Source: Streptococcus vicugnae (GTDB taxonomy: Bacteria; Bacillota; Bacilli; Lactobacillales; Streptococcaceae). From it: a stretch of 64,000 bases of DNA. Position numbers and translations under genes: made by a program. Below the pieces are notes generated by a model. It was not told the origin of the DNA. It ran no database searches and was given only the letters and a program-made list of their open reading frames with translations. Positions within the stretch are counted from its first letter, which is position 1. The number at the start of each line of letters is the position of its first letter. The stretch lies in contig NZ_JAEMHW010000002.1 of the NCBI RefSeq assembly GCF_016461705.1, positions 248,001 to 312,000 on the forward strand, written 5' to 3'. Below, piece by piece: positions 7,259 to 16,282 of this stretch.

Positions 7259-8983
7259 CTAGTCCTCCTTTCCTTTTTGGTGTTGTGAATAGTGGATATC
7301 TCGGTAAAGGTCATTATTTGCAAGCAAGTCATCGTGACTAGCAAATCCAAGTTGATGCCCTTTATCCAAAAGCAAAATCTTGTCTGCAGCTTTCAAACTA
7401 TTGGTACGTTGTGAAATCAAAATCAATGTCGTATCACTTAATTGTTCATGAATGGCTGATAATAATTTTGATTCTGTCAAGTAATCAAGGGCTGATGTTG
7501 AATCATCCAAAATGAGGAGCGGTGCCTTTTGAACAATAGCACGCGCAATCGTCAAACGTTGACGTTGTCCTCCAGAGAAATTACGGCCAAAGGCTTCAAC
7601 TGTCGCATCTAACTGTCCTTCTTTTTCAGAAACAAAATCACTCGCTTGTGCAATATCCAAAGCTTTCCAAAGCGTCTCATCGCTCACATCACCCTTCATT
7701 CCTAGAGTTAAGTTAGAACGAATCGTACCTTGGAAAAGCTCTGCTTTTTGTGGCACCACATTGACCCAAGAACGCCATTGTCCAAGCGTTTTAGGAGAAA
7801 AATGATTTTGGAAAATAGCTAAGCTACCTTCCTGAGGTGTATAGAGATGAGTCAGCAATTCTACCAAAGTAGATTTCCCAGAACCTGTCCCACCAATAAT
7901 TCCTAAGAAATCACCCGGATTTAAATGAAAATCAATGTGAGATAGTGAAGGCTCTGCTGCTGTTGGATAAGTAAAGCTCATGTCTTTAACCAAAACAGCA
8001 TACTCAGACTGCATTTGCTCCAACTCAGTTGATAAATCTTCAGAGTCTTTTTCAAAAACTTCAGTGATACGTTTGGCACTGATAAATGATTGGTTCAATG
8101 ATGTCACAAGCATAGTCATCTTAAGCAATTCCGTTAGAATTTGCAAAAGATAATTAACCAAGGCAATTAACATCCCTTGAGAAAGCAAATCATTACTAAT
8201 CTGAAGATTTCCTTGCCAAATCACAAGAACCAAAGTGCTATTAACCACAAGGTATGTTAATGGTGTGACTAAACTTGAAAGACGTCCTGCTTTTAACTGT
8301 AAATCAGTGTAGTCTTGGTTTCCAGCAGCAAATTCTCTTTCTTCCTTATCAACTTGACCAAAAGCTCGAATAACACGAACCCCTTCTAATTGTTGACGTG
8401 TCATGTTAACAATCTTATCTGTCGCACGACGAATCTTAGCATAGATTGGATTCAACAGATGTGACATGGCAAAGACAATCATAAATAAAATGGCAACCAT
8501 GACCAAAAAGTCGATGGTCATTTTGGGACTGATGTTAAAAGCCATGATAATAGCACCAAAAACAATAATCGGTGCGCGAAGGAAAAGACGTAAAAATTGA
8601 TTAATTCCTGTCTGAATTTGATAAGTATCACTGGTTAAACGCGTAACTAAGCTTGAAGTTGTCAACTTATCACGATCTTCCTTACTCAAGCCCATGATTT
8701 TTTTAAATAAATCTGACGTCAACTGACGCGTATAGCCAACTGCTGCTTTTGAAGAAAAATACTGCGCAGTGATGGCAACAATCACACCAACAATTGCAAA
8801 CAAGAACAAAAGACCAATCATCAAAACAAGATTTACCTTATTATCACTTGGAATAATCGTATCAACAATTCTTGCAATAATAATTGGCACTAGTAATTCA
8901 AAAGATGCTTCAAACAACTTGAAAAGGGGACCTAAGATTGTCTCCTTTAGGTACCCTTTGAAATAACGACTTAAATACTTCAT
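7259..8983 (-). CDS. Heterodimeric ABC exporter subunit with degenerate Walker B
   Basis: This is a 574-residue half-exporter with a transmembrane domain at about 1-310 and a nucleotide-binding domain with GGTGSGKST and a canonical FSGGQRQR signature. Near residue 490 the Walker B end reads LLILDDSTSALD: the catalytic glutamate is replaced by aspartate. With the LSQGQ of its partner this builds one non-consensus ATP site, as in LmrC or TM287. It lies 45 bases after the pvaA-like gene and no terminator is visible between them, so it may belong to the tdk-prfA operon. The Shine-Dalgarno is weak (AGAG). The substrate is unknown. Confidence 0.92.
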   Translation of the reverse strand: MKYLSRYFKGYLKETILGPLFKLFEASFELLVPIIIARIVDTIIPSDNKVNLVLMIGLLFLFAIVGVIVAITAQYFSSKAAVGYTRQLTSDLFKKIMGLSKEDRDKLTTSSLVTRLTSDTYQIQTGINQFLRLFLRAPIIVFGAIIMAFNISPKMTIDFLVMVAILFMIVFAMSHLLNPIYAKIRRATDKIVNMTRQQLEGVRVIRAFGQVDKEEREFAAGNQDYTDLQLKAGRLSSLVTPLTYLVVNSTLVLVIWQGNLQISNDLLSQGMLIALVNYLLQILTELLKMTMLVTSLNQSFISAKRITEVFEKDSEDLSTELEQMQSEYAVLVKDMSFTYPTAAEPSLSHIDFHLNPGDFLGIIGGTGSGKSTLVELLTHLYTPQEGSLAIFQNHFSPKTLGQWRSWVNVVPQKAELFQGTIRSNLTLGMKGDVSDETLWKALDIAQASDFVSEKEGQLDATVEAFGRNFSGGQRQRLTIARAIVQKAPLLILDDSTSALDYLTESKLLSAIHEQLSDTTLILISQRTNSLKAADKILLLDKGHQLGFASHDDLLANNDLYRDIHYSQHQKGKED

Positions 8984-9028
8984 GTTTCTCTGTTTTAATA
9001 GAGATTCTAAACTCTAAACCTTACTAAA

Positions 9029-9631
9029 TTAAAATAAGCTCATTAATTCAATCAAATACAAATTAAAATGAACTTCACGCGAGTAATAGATGTTACCACC
9101 ATTTTTATATAATTGCCCACCTGAAATTAAAGCGAGAGGATGATAGTAAAAATAAGATTCACCAGTCGTGTTACCAAGACTTGGAGCTACTACATCGCGT
9201 GAATAAGTTTTAGCTAAAGCAATTGTGCTTTTACTACCATGCTTTGCAACATAATCAATATAAGATGTTCCAAAGTTATAAGCTTGAACAGCTGTCCAAA
9301 CATCTACTCCTGCCTCATCAGCTAAAGAAAGATTTTCTGAAAGGACTGTGACACCCTGACGAATACTAGTCTGACTATCGGTAATCGAATTAGCAACACC
9401 ATCTGAACTTTCACTTGACTGCATTACATCGTCTTCGTTTCCTTTAGTTTCAGTGTAAATCATCGCCAATACCAACTCAACATTAGCCTTTGTGTCATTG
9501 TCGTCTAAAATCTCTTTAACCATACTTTTATACTGTAAAACTTTATGAACATTTTCGTGAGTTACATAAACTTGATACCCACAGAAAAGGACAAAAACCA
9601 GTATAATCAGGCGTTTTAAGAACTTAAACAT
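9029..9631 (-). CDS. pvaA: PvaA-like membrane-anchored lysozyme-type protein
   Basis: This 200-residue protein has an N-terminal signal-anchor (LIILVFVLFCGYQVYV) and a lysozyme-like/lytic transglycosylase domain of the kind found in pneumococcal vaccine antigen A. The likely catalytic glutamate is in AMIYTETKG (about residue 60). GVAN, TDSQTSIRQGV and AVQAYNFG are typical of the fold. It should act on peptidoglycan outside the membrane. Its start overlaps the previous stop by one base (TAATG), so the genes are translationally coupled. The same order (glyA, nucleoid protein, pvaA) is known in pneumococcus. Confidence 0.8.
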   Translation of the reverse strand: MFKFLKRLIILVFVLFCGYQVYVTHENVHKVLQYKSMVKEILDDNDTKANVELVLAMIYTETKGNEDDVMQSSESSDGVANSITDSQTSIRQGVTVLSENLSLADEAGVDVWTAVQAYNFGTSYIDYVAKHGSKSTIALAKTYSRDVVAPSLGNTTGESYFYYHPLALISGGQLYKNGGNIYYSREVHFNLYLIELMSLF

Positions 9632-10608
9632 TATTTATTTTGAATATCCTCTATATTTTTAATCAAGATGGAATAGGTTCCATTTGGATTCTGAATAAAT
9701 TCAACCGACTCTGCATCTTCATAAACATTATTAGGAACAATCAATTGAATACCATTTGACAGTGACAATTTTTGATTCTCTAATTTTTTCGTTTGACGTG
9801 AATGATCAATGTCCGAGACTTGAATAGGCTCTGGAATACTTTCTTTCAATTCATCGACAAATGTTAAACGAGCGGTTAAATTATTATCAAAGAGTTGATC
9901 AGCCAACTTTTCAGGTGATAATTCTTGCTCTTCTTCCAAATTTTTATGAATAGCTGCTTTCATTTTAGATTGGAAAGCAAAATCATCTTGCTGGAAATTC
10001 TCCGCAATTTTTTGCGCAGCCTGTTCTACCATTTTAATCGATTTTTTGACCGATTGTTCTGGCTGAACTTGCAAGAGATTCTCTGAAAAATAGTTTGCAA
10101 AGCTTCCGTTGTGCTTAATACGTTTTTCAATCAAATAATAATGGTGATTAACGCGATTAATGACCAAAGCTTCATCTGGCGTTTGAGCCGCAGATGGGTA
10201 ATTATTTTGTGTGATTTTAATCGGACTTTCACTGTCACTTGAAATGTGTGTGAAATTTTCTCTTAAGGCCACACGAAGAAAAGCAAAATGCTCAACACCG
10301 TCTTTATCAAATTGGATGAAAACCAAATCATTTGTCTTTTGATTATCAGAAATGACAAACTCTTCTTTCCAAAGCTGAGCGATTTTAATGGATGATTCCA
10401 TCAAATCGTCACTCAAATAGCTAAGAAAGACATTATCATCTGAAAATGTCCCACGCTTAGCCTCATCTGAGAAAACTTTGCTTAATTTTTTACGAAAATA
10501 CTCATCAATACGTGGCGTAATCGTCAATAACTGATCTGACAAAATGAGCTCTGTATCATTTGGCGTAAATTGATGAATAACAATGCGTTTAATATATAAA
10601 TCAATCAT
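9631..10608 (-). CDS. Nucleoid-associated protein (NdpA/YejK family)
   Basis: This 325-residue protein belongs to the 37-kDa nucleoid-associated family, recognised by its N-terminus (IKRIVIHQFTPND, then TPRIDEYFRKKL), a central FIQFDKDG segment and a QNPNGTYSILIKN C-terminus. It has no membrane segment or signal. In proteobacteria the family binds DNA; its role in streptococci is unclear. It sits between glyA and the pvaA-like gene and overlaps the latter by one base. The order is conserved in other streptococci, so it is probably cotranscribed with glyA. Confidence 0.8.
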   Translation of the reverse strand: MIDLYIKRIVIHQFTPNDTELILSDQLLTITPRIDEYFRKKLSKVFSDEAKRGTFSDDNVFLSYLSDDLMESSIKIAQLWKEEFVISDNQKTNDLVFIQFDKDGVEHFAFLRVALRENFTHISSDSESPIKITQNNYPSAAQTPDEALVINRVNHHYYLIEKRIKHNGSFANYFSENLLQVQPEQSVKKSIKMVEQAAQKIAENFQQDDFAFQSKMKAAIHKNLEEEQELSPEKLADQLFDNNLTARLTFVDELKESIPEPIQVSDIDHSRQTKKLENQKLSLSNGIQLIVPNNVYEDAESVEFIQNPNGTYSILIKNIEDIQNK

Positions 10609-10650
10609 GGTTATGTATGTCTGAACACATCAAACGTGTTCAGTTGTTCG

Positions 10651-11901
10651 TTAATAAAGTGGGAAAGCATCTGTCAGTGCTTTAACCTCACGACGAACCT
10701 CCTCTAAAATAGTTTCATTTTGATAGTTTTCAAGTGCTTTTACAATCAATTCAGCAATGGCACGTGATTCTTTTTCGCCCATACCACGGCTAGTAATAGC
10801 TGGTGAACCAATTCGGATACCAGATGTCTTAAATGGTGATAAAGTTTCAAATGGAATAGAATTTTTGTTAAGCGTAATGTTAACAGATTCTAAAATGTTC
10901 TGAGCCAATTTTCCGTTTTCGACCACTTTTGTCACATCAACAAGAAAGACATGATTGTCTGTTCCACCTGAAATCACACGGAAATTTGGATGTTGATTAA
11001 AGACATCAGCCATAGCACCGGCGTTTTTAATCACATTTTCGCCATATTCTTTAAAAGCTGGATCCAAGGCTTCTTTCAAAGCAACTGCTTTACCAGCAAT
11101 AACATGCATCAAAGGACCGCCTTGAAGCCCTGGAAAGACTGCAGAATTAATCTTCTTAGCAATAGCTTCATCATTAGTCAAAATAAGTCCACCACGCGGT
11201 CCACGAAGAGTCTTGTGCGTTGTTGTCGTTGTCACATGTGCATAAGGTACTGGGCTTGGATGATGACCAGAAGCCACAAGCCCTGCAATGTGTGCCATGT
11301 CAACCATTAAATAAGCTCCAACACTATCAGCGATTTCTCTAAAACGTGGAAAATCAATAATACGGGAATAAGCTGATGCACCCGCAACGATTAACTTAGG
11401 TTTGACTTCCTTAGCCAAATCTGCCAATTTATCATAATCGATGAGTTCAGTGACTGGGTCAACTGAATAAGAGATAAAATGATATGTTTTTCCTGAGAAG
11501 CTGACTGATGCACCGTGAGTCAAGTGACCTCCCGCAGCCAAATCCATTCCTAAGACAGTATCCCCGGGTTGGATTAAAGCCATATAAGCCGCTGCATTAG
11601 CTTGACTTCCTGAGTGTGGTTGAACGTTAGCAAACTTAGCACCGAACAATTCTTTAGCACGTTCGATAGCTAAATTCTCAACAACATCCACACAATCAGT
11701 TCCACCATAATAACGTTTGCCAGGGTAACCTTCGGCATATTTGTTAGTTAGCAATGTGCCTTGGGCTGCCATAACAGCTTTAGAGACAACATTTTCAGAG
11801 GCAATGAGCTCAATATTATTTTGTTGACGAACTTCTTCAGCGTGAATCGCTTGCCAAAGTTCTGTGTCAAATGCTTCGTAGTTTTCCTTGTCAAAAATCA
11901 T
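10651..11901 (-). CDS. glyA: Serine hydroxymethyltransferase
   Basis: This PLP enzyme interconverts serine and glycine and charges tetrahydrofolate with a one-carbon unit, feeding purine and thymidylate synthesis. It has 416 residues, the usual length. Visible motifs are [10 protein letters not shown], the HSGSQAN loop and the PLP-lysine segment [20 protein letters not shown] eight bases upstream selects the ATG at 11901; an in-frame TTG nine codons upstream has no such site. It follows sua5 by 84 bases. In pneumococcus an acetyltransferase gene lies in this gap, and none is present here. Confidence 0.96.
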   Translation of the reverse strand: MIFDKENYEAFDTELWQAIHAEEVRQQNNIELIASENVVSKAVMAAQGTLLTNKYAEGYPGKRYYGGTDCVDVVENLAIERAKELFGAKFANVQPHSGSQANAAAYMALIQPGDTVLGMDLAAGGHLTHGASVSFSGKTYHFISYSVDPVTELIDYDKLADLAKEVKPKLIVAGASAYSRIIDFPRFREIADSVGAYLMVDMAHIAGLVASGHHPSPVPYAHVTTTTTHKTLRGPRGGLILTNDEAIAKKINSAVFPGLQGGPLMHVIAGKAVALKEALDPAFKEYGENVIKNAGAMADVFNQHPNFRVISGGTDNHVFLVDVTKVVENGKLAQNILESVNITLNKNSIPFETLSPFKTSGIRIGSPAITSRGMGEKESRAIAELIVKALENYQNETILEEVRREVKALTDAFPLY

Positions 11902-11985
11902 ATCCTTATCTCCTTTTGATAAGATCAAGTCACAATCATTAGCGATTGTAAAAGCCGAAACAGTATCAAATAAATTCCCAAAAAG

Positions 11986-12585
11986 TTAATCTTTTGCAAA
12001 AGGCAATTCCGGCACACGAGCAAGCAAGGTTTCTTTCGTAATAGCTCCTTGGCGTAAAATACGTGCAAAATCACCTGATAAATCCAAAATTGTCGAGTCG
12101 ACACCTGTAATCGCAGCATCATCCGAAAGTCCTGAAACCGAACTTCCGAATTGCGCTTTAATTTCAGTAAAAACTTTCCCACTTTCTTGACCAGAAATAT
12201 TTGCTGACGGACCAATTAACGGACCTGTCTTTTTAATTAAAGCTAAAGTCTGTGGGTGTTTGGGAATTCTAAAACCAATTGTTGATAAGCCAGAATTGAT
12301 CCAAGCTGGCACACGGTCATTTGCCTGTAAAATAATGGTTAATGGTCCGGGTAAAAAAGCATCATACAGTTTTTTAAGATAAATTGGTTGATTTTTGGAA
12401 AAAGCTAAAATTGTCTCATAATCTGCTACATTAAGATTCATAGCTTTCTCTTTAGGACGACGTTTTAAGTGATAAACATGTTCAACCGCTTCTTCATTCA
12501 TGGCTTGTGCAAAAAGCCCATAAACAGTTTCTGTCGGTAAAATCACTGCACCACCTGTTTGAAGTATTTCTTCCAAATTAGCCAT
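11986..12585 (-). CDS. sua5: Threonylcarbamoyl-AMP synthase (Sua5/YrdC/YwlC)
   Basis: It makes threonylcarbamoyl-adenylate from threonine, bicarbonate and ATP for the t6A37 modification of tRNAs reading ANN codons. The 199-residue protein covers only the YrdC domain: ILPTETVYGL near the N-terminus, KRRPKEKAMNL, PGPLTIIL and GPSANISGQ. The C-terminal Sua5 domain is absent, so this is the short form. Its start overlaps the end of prmC by eight bases, implying coupled translation. The neighbours prmC and prfA make this a translation-quality operon. Confidence 0.92.
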   Translation of the reverse strand: MANLEEILQTGGAVILPTETVYGLFAQAMNEEAVEHVYHLKRRPKEKAMNLNVADYETILAFSKNQPIYLKKLYDAFLPGPLTIILQANDRVPAWINSGLSTIGFRIPKHPQTLALIKKTGPLIGPSANISGQESGKVFTEIKAQFGSSVSGLSDDAAITGVDSTILDLSGDFARILRQGAITKETLLARVPELPFAKD

Positions 12586-13408
12586 TATCCATCACGACCA
12601 TTCTATCTTTACCAAATATGTCTTGTAATACACGGACACGTTTTTCTGGAAAATGTTTGCCAAGCAAAGCTCGCAAGCCATCTCCTTGCTTATAGCCAAT
12701 TTCAAAATAAAGTTTACCGTCTTGCGATAGATGTTCACTAGCGCCTTCGATAATACGACGATAAATCGCAAAACCATCTTCATCCGCAAACAAAGCCAAA
12801 TGTGGCTCAGAAGCAAGGACATTAATACCAACCTCATCCTTATCATTGTGAGCAATGTAAGGCGGATTAGAAATAATGACATCAAAAGTTCCTGTCACTT
12901 GGTTAAAAACATCAGATTCTACAAAATCAAGCGACACCTGATTTGTTACACTGTTTTCTTTTGCCAATTGCAGAGCTTCTTTGGAGATATCAGAAGCCGT
13001 TACTTGCCAATCTGGTCGCGCAGCCTTAAGTGAAATCGCAATCGCTCCACTGCCTGTTCCGATGTCTAAAACACGCAAATCAGCTTTGCTATTTTCCTTT
13101 AAAACCAGATCAACCAATTCTTCAGTCTCAGGTCGCGGAATTAAGACACGCTCGTCAACCGCAAGCTCCAAATCACGAAAATAAGCTTTTCCAGTGATGT
13201 ATTGCGGAGAACGATGCTCTTTTAGTTGAGCCATAATCGTATCTAACAATTTTTGGTCTTGATCAGTAAGTTCTTTATTTTGATGTAAAATGAAATCAAG
13301 AAGCGTCCAGCCTTTTAATTCACGAAAAACGTAAGTCAAATTCTCTGGATCCTCTCCAATTTCTTGTAAATGTTTTTCTAGTTGGCTGATTGTTTCAGCA
13401 TAGTTCAT
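12578..13408 (-). CDS. prmC: Release factor glutamine methyltransferase
   Basis: It methylates the glutamine of the GGQ motif in release factors, using S-adenosylmethionine. The protein has 276 residues, with an N-terminal helical domain, the SAM-binding VLDIGTGSGAIAI, and the substrate-binding NPPY (IISNPPYIAHND). Its start codon overlaps the prfA stop by one base, and it overlaps sua5 by eight bases, so its substrate is made just upstream in the same operon. Length and motifs are normal. Confidence 0.95.
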   Translation of the reverse strand: MNYAETISQLEKHLQEIGEDPENLTYVFRELKGWTLLDFILHQNKELTDQDQKLLDTIMAQLKEHRSPQYITGKAYFRDLELAVDERVLIPRPETEELVDLVLKENSKADLRVLDIGTGSGAIAISLKAARPDWQVTASDISKEALQLAKENSVTNQVSLDFVESDVFNQVTGTFDVIISNPPYIAHNDKDEVGINVLASEPHLALFADEDGFAIYRRIIEGASEHLSQDGKLYFEIGYKQGDGLRALLGKHFPEKRVRVLQDIFGKDRMVVMDNG

Positions 13409-14487
13409 TATTGATTTAACTCTTCTAGTTTCTTAGTTTGATCAAACAAGATGAGGGCATCAATTACTTCATCCAATTTACCTGACAAAATAGTATCCAA
13501 TTTTTGCAATGTCAAACCAATACGGTGGTCTGTCACACGGTTTTGTGGGAAGTTATAAGTACGGATACGTTCTGAACGATCACCAGTACCAACTGTTGAT
13601 TTACGTTCAGCATCTTGTTCGTCTTGAGCAATTTGAGCAAAGTGGTCCGCAACACGCGCACGAATGACTTTCATGGCTTTATCACGGTTCTTTTGTTGTG
13701 TACGTTCTTCTTGCATTTCAACTTTGATACCAGTTGGAATGTGAACCATACGAACGGCTGTCGCAACTTTATTGACGTTTTGTCCACCGGCACCAGATGC
13801 GTGATAGATATCTACGCGCAAGTCTTTTGGATCGATTTCGTATTCTACTTCTTCAACTTCAGGCATGACAAGAACTGTCGCTGTAGATGTGTGGACACGA
13901 CCTTGGCTTTCTGTAACAGGGACACGTTGCACACGGTGAGCACCTGATTCATATTTCAATTTAGAATAAACAGATTGACCTGATACCATGACAACAACTT
14001 CTTTGATACCACCGACACCATTGTATGAGGCTTCCATAACTTCAAATTTCCAGCCTTGGCTTTCAGCGTATTTTTGATACATTTGAAGAAGGTCGCCAGC
14101 AAATAGAGCAGCTTCGTCACCACCAGCAGCACCGCGAATTTCCAAGATAATGTTTTTGTCATCATTTGGATCTTTTGGTAAAAGAAGAATTTTAAGTTTT
14201 TCTTCGTAATCTTCTTTGGCTGCTTTTGATTCTTTAAGTTCTTCTTTTGCCATTTCTTCAAGTTCTGGATCACCACCAGCATCTTTAATCATTTCTTCGG
14301 CATCTTCAATGTTTTGAAGAACTTTTTTGTACTCGCGGTAAACTGTTACAGTTTCACGTGTACTTGCTTCCTCTTTAGATAAAGCCATGAAGCGTTTTGT
14401 ATCACTAACGACATCTGGGTCACTTAGTAATTCTCCTAATTCTTCATAACGGTCTTCAACCGCTTGTAGCTGATCATAAATGTTCAT
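13408..14487 (-). CDS. prfA: Peptide chain release factor 1
   Basis: RF1 terminates translation at UAA and UAG. The 359-residue protein has a coiled N-terminal domain, the stop-codon-reading PxT motif ([10 protein letters not shown]) and the peptidyl-tRNA hydrolysis motif GAGGQNVNK. The PxT rather than SPF motif separates RF1 from RF2. It is the second gene of the operon after tdk, and prmC, which modifies its GGQ glutamine, follows with a one-base overlap. Confidence 0.97.
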   Translation of the reverse strand: MNIYDQLQAVEDRYEELGELLSDPDVVSDTKRFMALSKEEASTRETVTVYREYKKVLQNIEDAEEMIKDAGGDPELEEMAKEELKESKAAKEDYEEKLKILLLPKDPNDDKNIILEIRGAAGGDEAALFAGDLLQMYQKYAESQGWKFEVMEASYNGVGGIKEVVVMVSGQSVYSKLKYESGAHRVQRVPVTESQGRVHTSTATVLVMPEVEEVEYEIDPKDLRVDIYHASGAGGQNVNKVATAVRMVHIPTGIKVEMQEERTQQKNRDKAMKVIRARVADHFAQIAQDEQDAERKSTVGTGDRSERIRTYNFPQNRVTDHRIGLTLQKLDTILSGKLDEVIDALILFDQTKKLEELNQ

Positions 14488-14525
14488 CTGAGTTTATTTC
14501 CCTCTCTTTTACAAATTCCTTTTTC

Positions 14526-15107
14526 TTATTTTTCGTCTGAAATCATTGGATTAAAATAGTGTTTACGGCAAACTGGGATGTAAGTCTCATTTCCTCCAAT
14601 TTGGATTTGATCTCCCTCGTAGACCGGCTTTCCATTTTCAGTTCGTAAAACCATTGTGGCTTTTTTAGAACAGAACTGACAAATAGTTTTAATTTCATCA
14701 ATTTTATCTGCTAAAAGCAGTAGGTATTTTGAACCTTCGAATAATTCGTTCTGAAAATCATTTTTTAACCCAAAAGCCATAACTGGGACTTCTAATTCAT
14801 CAACAACACGTGCTAATTCATAGACATGCTTTTTCGTTAAAAACTGACATTCATCGATAAGAACACAATAAGGTTTTTCTGGTAGAGCTTTGACGTAAGC
14901 AAAAACATCCATATCATTTGTAATCGCAACAGCTTTACGGCGCATGCCGATACGACTAGAAACAACCCCATAACCATCACGCGTATCAAGTGCTGACGTC
15001 ATAATGACAACAGGCTTGCCTTGTTCTTCATAGTTATGAGCTACTTTCAAAATTTCAATGGTCTTACCAGAATTCATGGTTCCATATTTATAATAGAGTT
15101 GAGCCAA
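14526..15107 (-). CDS. tdk: Thymidine kinase
   Basis: This salvage kinase phosphorylates thymidine to dTMP. It is a type II (TK1-like) enzyme of 193 residues: P-loop GTMNSGKT near the N-terminus, [14 protein letters not shown] with the catalytic glutamate, and a zinc site formed by CQFCSKK and a late CRKH. The start is the TTG at 15107, with AGGA eight bases upstream. A TTG three codons earlier overlaps the Shine-Dalgarno and is unlikely. It is the first gene of the tdk-prfA-prmC-sua5-glyA operon. Confidence 0.94.
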   Translation of the reverse strand: MAQLYYKYGTMNSGKTIEILKVAHNYEEQGKPVVIMTSALDTRDGYGVVSSRIGMRRKAVAITNDMDVFAYVKALPEKPYCVLIDECQFLTKKHVYELARVVDELEVPVMAFGLKNDFQNELFEGSKYLLLLADKIDEIKTICQFCSKKATMVLRTENGKPVYEGDQIQIGGNETYIPVCRKHYFNPMISDEK

Positions 15108-15141
15108 AAGTGACAATCCTACCTTCTACTAATATTCTACT

Positions 15142-15170
15142 ATTCTACCATAAAATCGCTGATGGATAAA
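15142..15170 (-). promoter_or_regulatory. Promoter of the tdk-prfA operon
   Basis: Minus strand: extended -10 TGGTAGAAT (-10 TAGAAT at 15142-15147) with a weak -35 TTTATC (15165-15170), 17-base spacer. No other promoter is evident down to the ABC exporter. Confidence 0.6.
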
Positions 15171-15238
15171 CAAGAAGAAGGATCAATTCAATGCCTCAAA
15201 AACGTTCACATCCCACTACTACAAGCATTTAACAGCAT

Positions 15239-15274
15239 AAAAAAAGCTAAAGCAAATTTTGCCTTAGCTTTTAT
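15239..15274 (-). terminator. Intrinsic terminator of a short minus-strand transcript
   Basis: GCTAAGGCAA pairs with TTGCTTTAGC (one mismatch), followed by seven T on the minus strand. It overlaps the stop codon of the small peptide ORF next to it, as is common for tiny toxin-like transcripts. No larger gene ends here on either strand. Confidence 0.7.
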
Positions 15275-15347
15275 CACTAAATGTGATATCGGTAACCAAC
15301 ACTATTGAATAACAAATCAACGCACTAAAGAGCGACAAAACCGCCAC
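15264..15347 (-). CDS. Candidate small hydrophobic peptide (24-27 residues)
   Basis: A short ORF begins at GTG (15347) or, more likely, at TTG (15338). AAGGAG lies eight bases before the TTG but overlaps the GTG. The product is a single hydrophobic helix (SLFSALICYSIVLVTDITF) ending in the charged SDKS. It has its own extended -10 about 35 bases upstream and a terminator overlapping its stop. The layout resembles type I toxin or holin-like peptides of Firmicutes, but I do not recognise the family and see no proven antisense RNA. It could be a non-coding or decayed relic. Confidence 0.35.
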   Translation of the reverse strand: MAVLSLFSALICYSIVLVTDITFSDKS

Positions 15348-15381
15348 TCCTTGCACTGTTAAATTGTTAATGCTTAACTCT

Positions 15382-15390
15382 ATTGTAGCA
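15382..15390 (-). promoter_or_regulatory. Extended -10 promoter for the small hydrophobic peptide transcript
   Basis: TGCTACAAT on the minus strand is an extended -10 with no clear -35. It would give a transcript of about 135 bases ending at the terminator at 15239-15274. Confidence 0.4.
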
Positions 15391-15466
15391 CAGCTACTCA
15401 TGTAAATTCGATGACACTTTATTAAAAAAATCACGATTGTGTTACAAGAATATTTAAAAAACAGTA

Positions 15467-15495
15467 TTGACGAAGGAAAAACAATGGAGTATCTT
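15467..15495 (+). promoter_or_regulatory. Promoter of the small-gene cluster at 15.5-16.2 kb
   Basis: TTGACG (15467-15472) and TATCTT (15490-15495) with a 17-base spacer. A 16-base perfect palindrome begins inside the -10 box. Confidence 0.55.
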
Positions 15496-15509
15496 ATAAC
15501 ATGTTATAA
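15494..15509. promoter_or_regulatory. Perfect palindrome TTATAACATGTTATAA, candidate operator
   Basis: A perfect 16-base palindrome overlaps the -10 and probable start site of the promoter above. Its position suits a repressor operator. No regulator gene lies beside it, so the binding protein is unknown. Confidence 0.5.
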
Positions 15510-15533
15510 AAAAACATACAAAGGAAAGTCAAA

Positions 15534-15608
15534 GTGAAATTTATTATAATCACAGCACTATTAGCCATCTTCATTGCTCTATATGCTGGAGATAAAAATA
15601 ATCAATAG
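15534..15608 (+). CDS. Small membrane peptide, 24 residues
   Basis: A GTG-started ORF (GTG at 15534) is preceded at eight bases by AAAGGA, an unusually good site for such a short frame. The peptide is almost entirely one hydrophobic helix (FIIITALLAIFIALYAG) with a polar DKNNQ tail, predicted to insert in the membrane. It is the first frame downstream of a promoter with a palindromic operator, and two other small genes follow in the same direction. I do not recognise it. Confidence 0.45.
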   Translation: MKFIIITALLAIFIALYAGDKNNQ

Positions 15609-15663
15609 TTTTATGTGCAAAGAATGAATCACGTTAAAAGTTGAAAATATGGAGAAAAAGAAA

Positions 15664-15942
15664 ATGGCATTGTTTGGAAAAACAAAAGAAGAAAAAACTG
15701 AAGCTTACCTTGAAGCGCGTGGCGTTAAAGGTTTATCTCAAGATAGTTATGCTCAAGTTCAACGTATTGCAAATGAAATGGCCGGCAACGGGCTTATCAA
15801 AGCTGGGCTAGCGCTTTCGTTTAACAACGGCGTTGACCAAACTAAACTTTCTTATTTGTCTGCATTAGTAGAACAGAACTGGCTTTTAATTAATCAAAAT
15901 CAACAGATTATTGACGAACTTAAAAAATTGAATAGTAAGTAA
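15664..15942 (+). CDS. Small conserved protein of unknown function (92 residues)
   Basis: The start is the ATG at 15664, with GGAG nine bases upstream. An in-frame ATG five codons earlier has no ribosome binding site. The protein begins ALFGKTKEEKTEAYLEARG, has a mid-section GNGLIKAGLALSF, and ends in a helix likely to form a coiled coil (LVEQNWLLINQNQQIIDEL). It has no signal or membrane segment. Similar short proteins occur in streptococcal genomes and mobile elements, from memory and without an assigned role. It is followed after 11 bases by a small basic protein gene, so the two are cotranscribed. Confidence 0.7.
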   Translation: MALFGKTKEEKTEAYLEARGVKGLSQDSYAQVQRIANEMAGNGLIKAGLALSFNNGVDQTKLSYLSALVEQNWLLINQNQQIIDELKKLNSK

Positions 15943-15953
15943 GAGGTACAATC

Positions 15954-16163
15954 ATGAAAGTTGGATTTCGAAAACCAAGTCTTAAAAAGAGTTTAAAAGC
16001 TCGCACTACTGCTAAGTGGAAACGACAAGCTAAAAAAGCTCTTATCCCTGGCTACGGTAAAAAAGGTATGGGCTGGGTAAAGAACCCGAAAAAAGCAGCT
16101 TATAATAAGGTTTACCATAAAACAACATTTGGTTTATCAGATATTTTGAAATTGTTTAAATAA
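15954..16163 (+). CDS. Small highly basic protein (69 residues)
   Basis: AGAGG seven bases upstream supports the ATG at 15954. The product is very rich in lysine and arginine (KPSLKKSLKARTTAKWKRQAKK near the N-terminus, broken by PGYGKKGMGW) with few acidic residues, which suggests nucleic acid or membrane-surface binding. I do not recognise the family. It forms a pair with the preceding 92-residue protein, downstream of a promoter with a palindromic operator. No clear terminator follows. Confidence 0.65.
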   Translation: MKVGFRKPSLKKSLKARTTAKWKRQAKKALIPGYGKKGMGWVKNPKKAAYNKVYHKTTFGLSDILKLFK

Positions 16164-16282
16164 GATTTCTTCTAAAATAGCACAAAAAGCTTGTCTAAAC
16201 AGCTGATATTTCTTAATTTTACTGAATTTTCTCTCAGAATGTGCTACAATGTTACTGTTAATTTATTTTAAAGGAGATTCTT

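Noticed and set aside
11925-12215. A 96-codon minus-strand frame inside and after sua5
   Set aside because: It lies in another frame of the clear sua5 gene and shows no domain; the pneumococcal acetyltransferase gene expected near here is simply absent.
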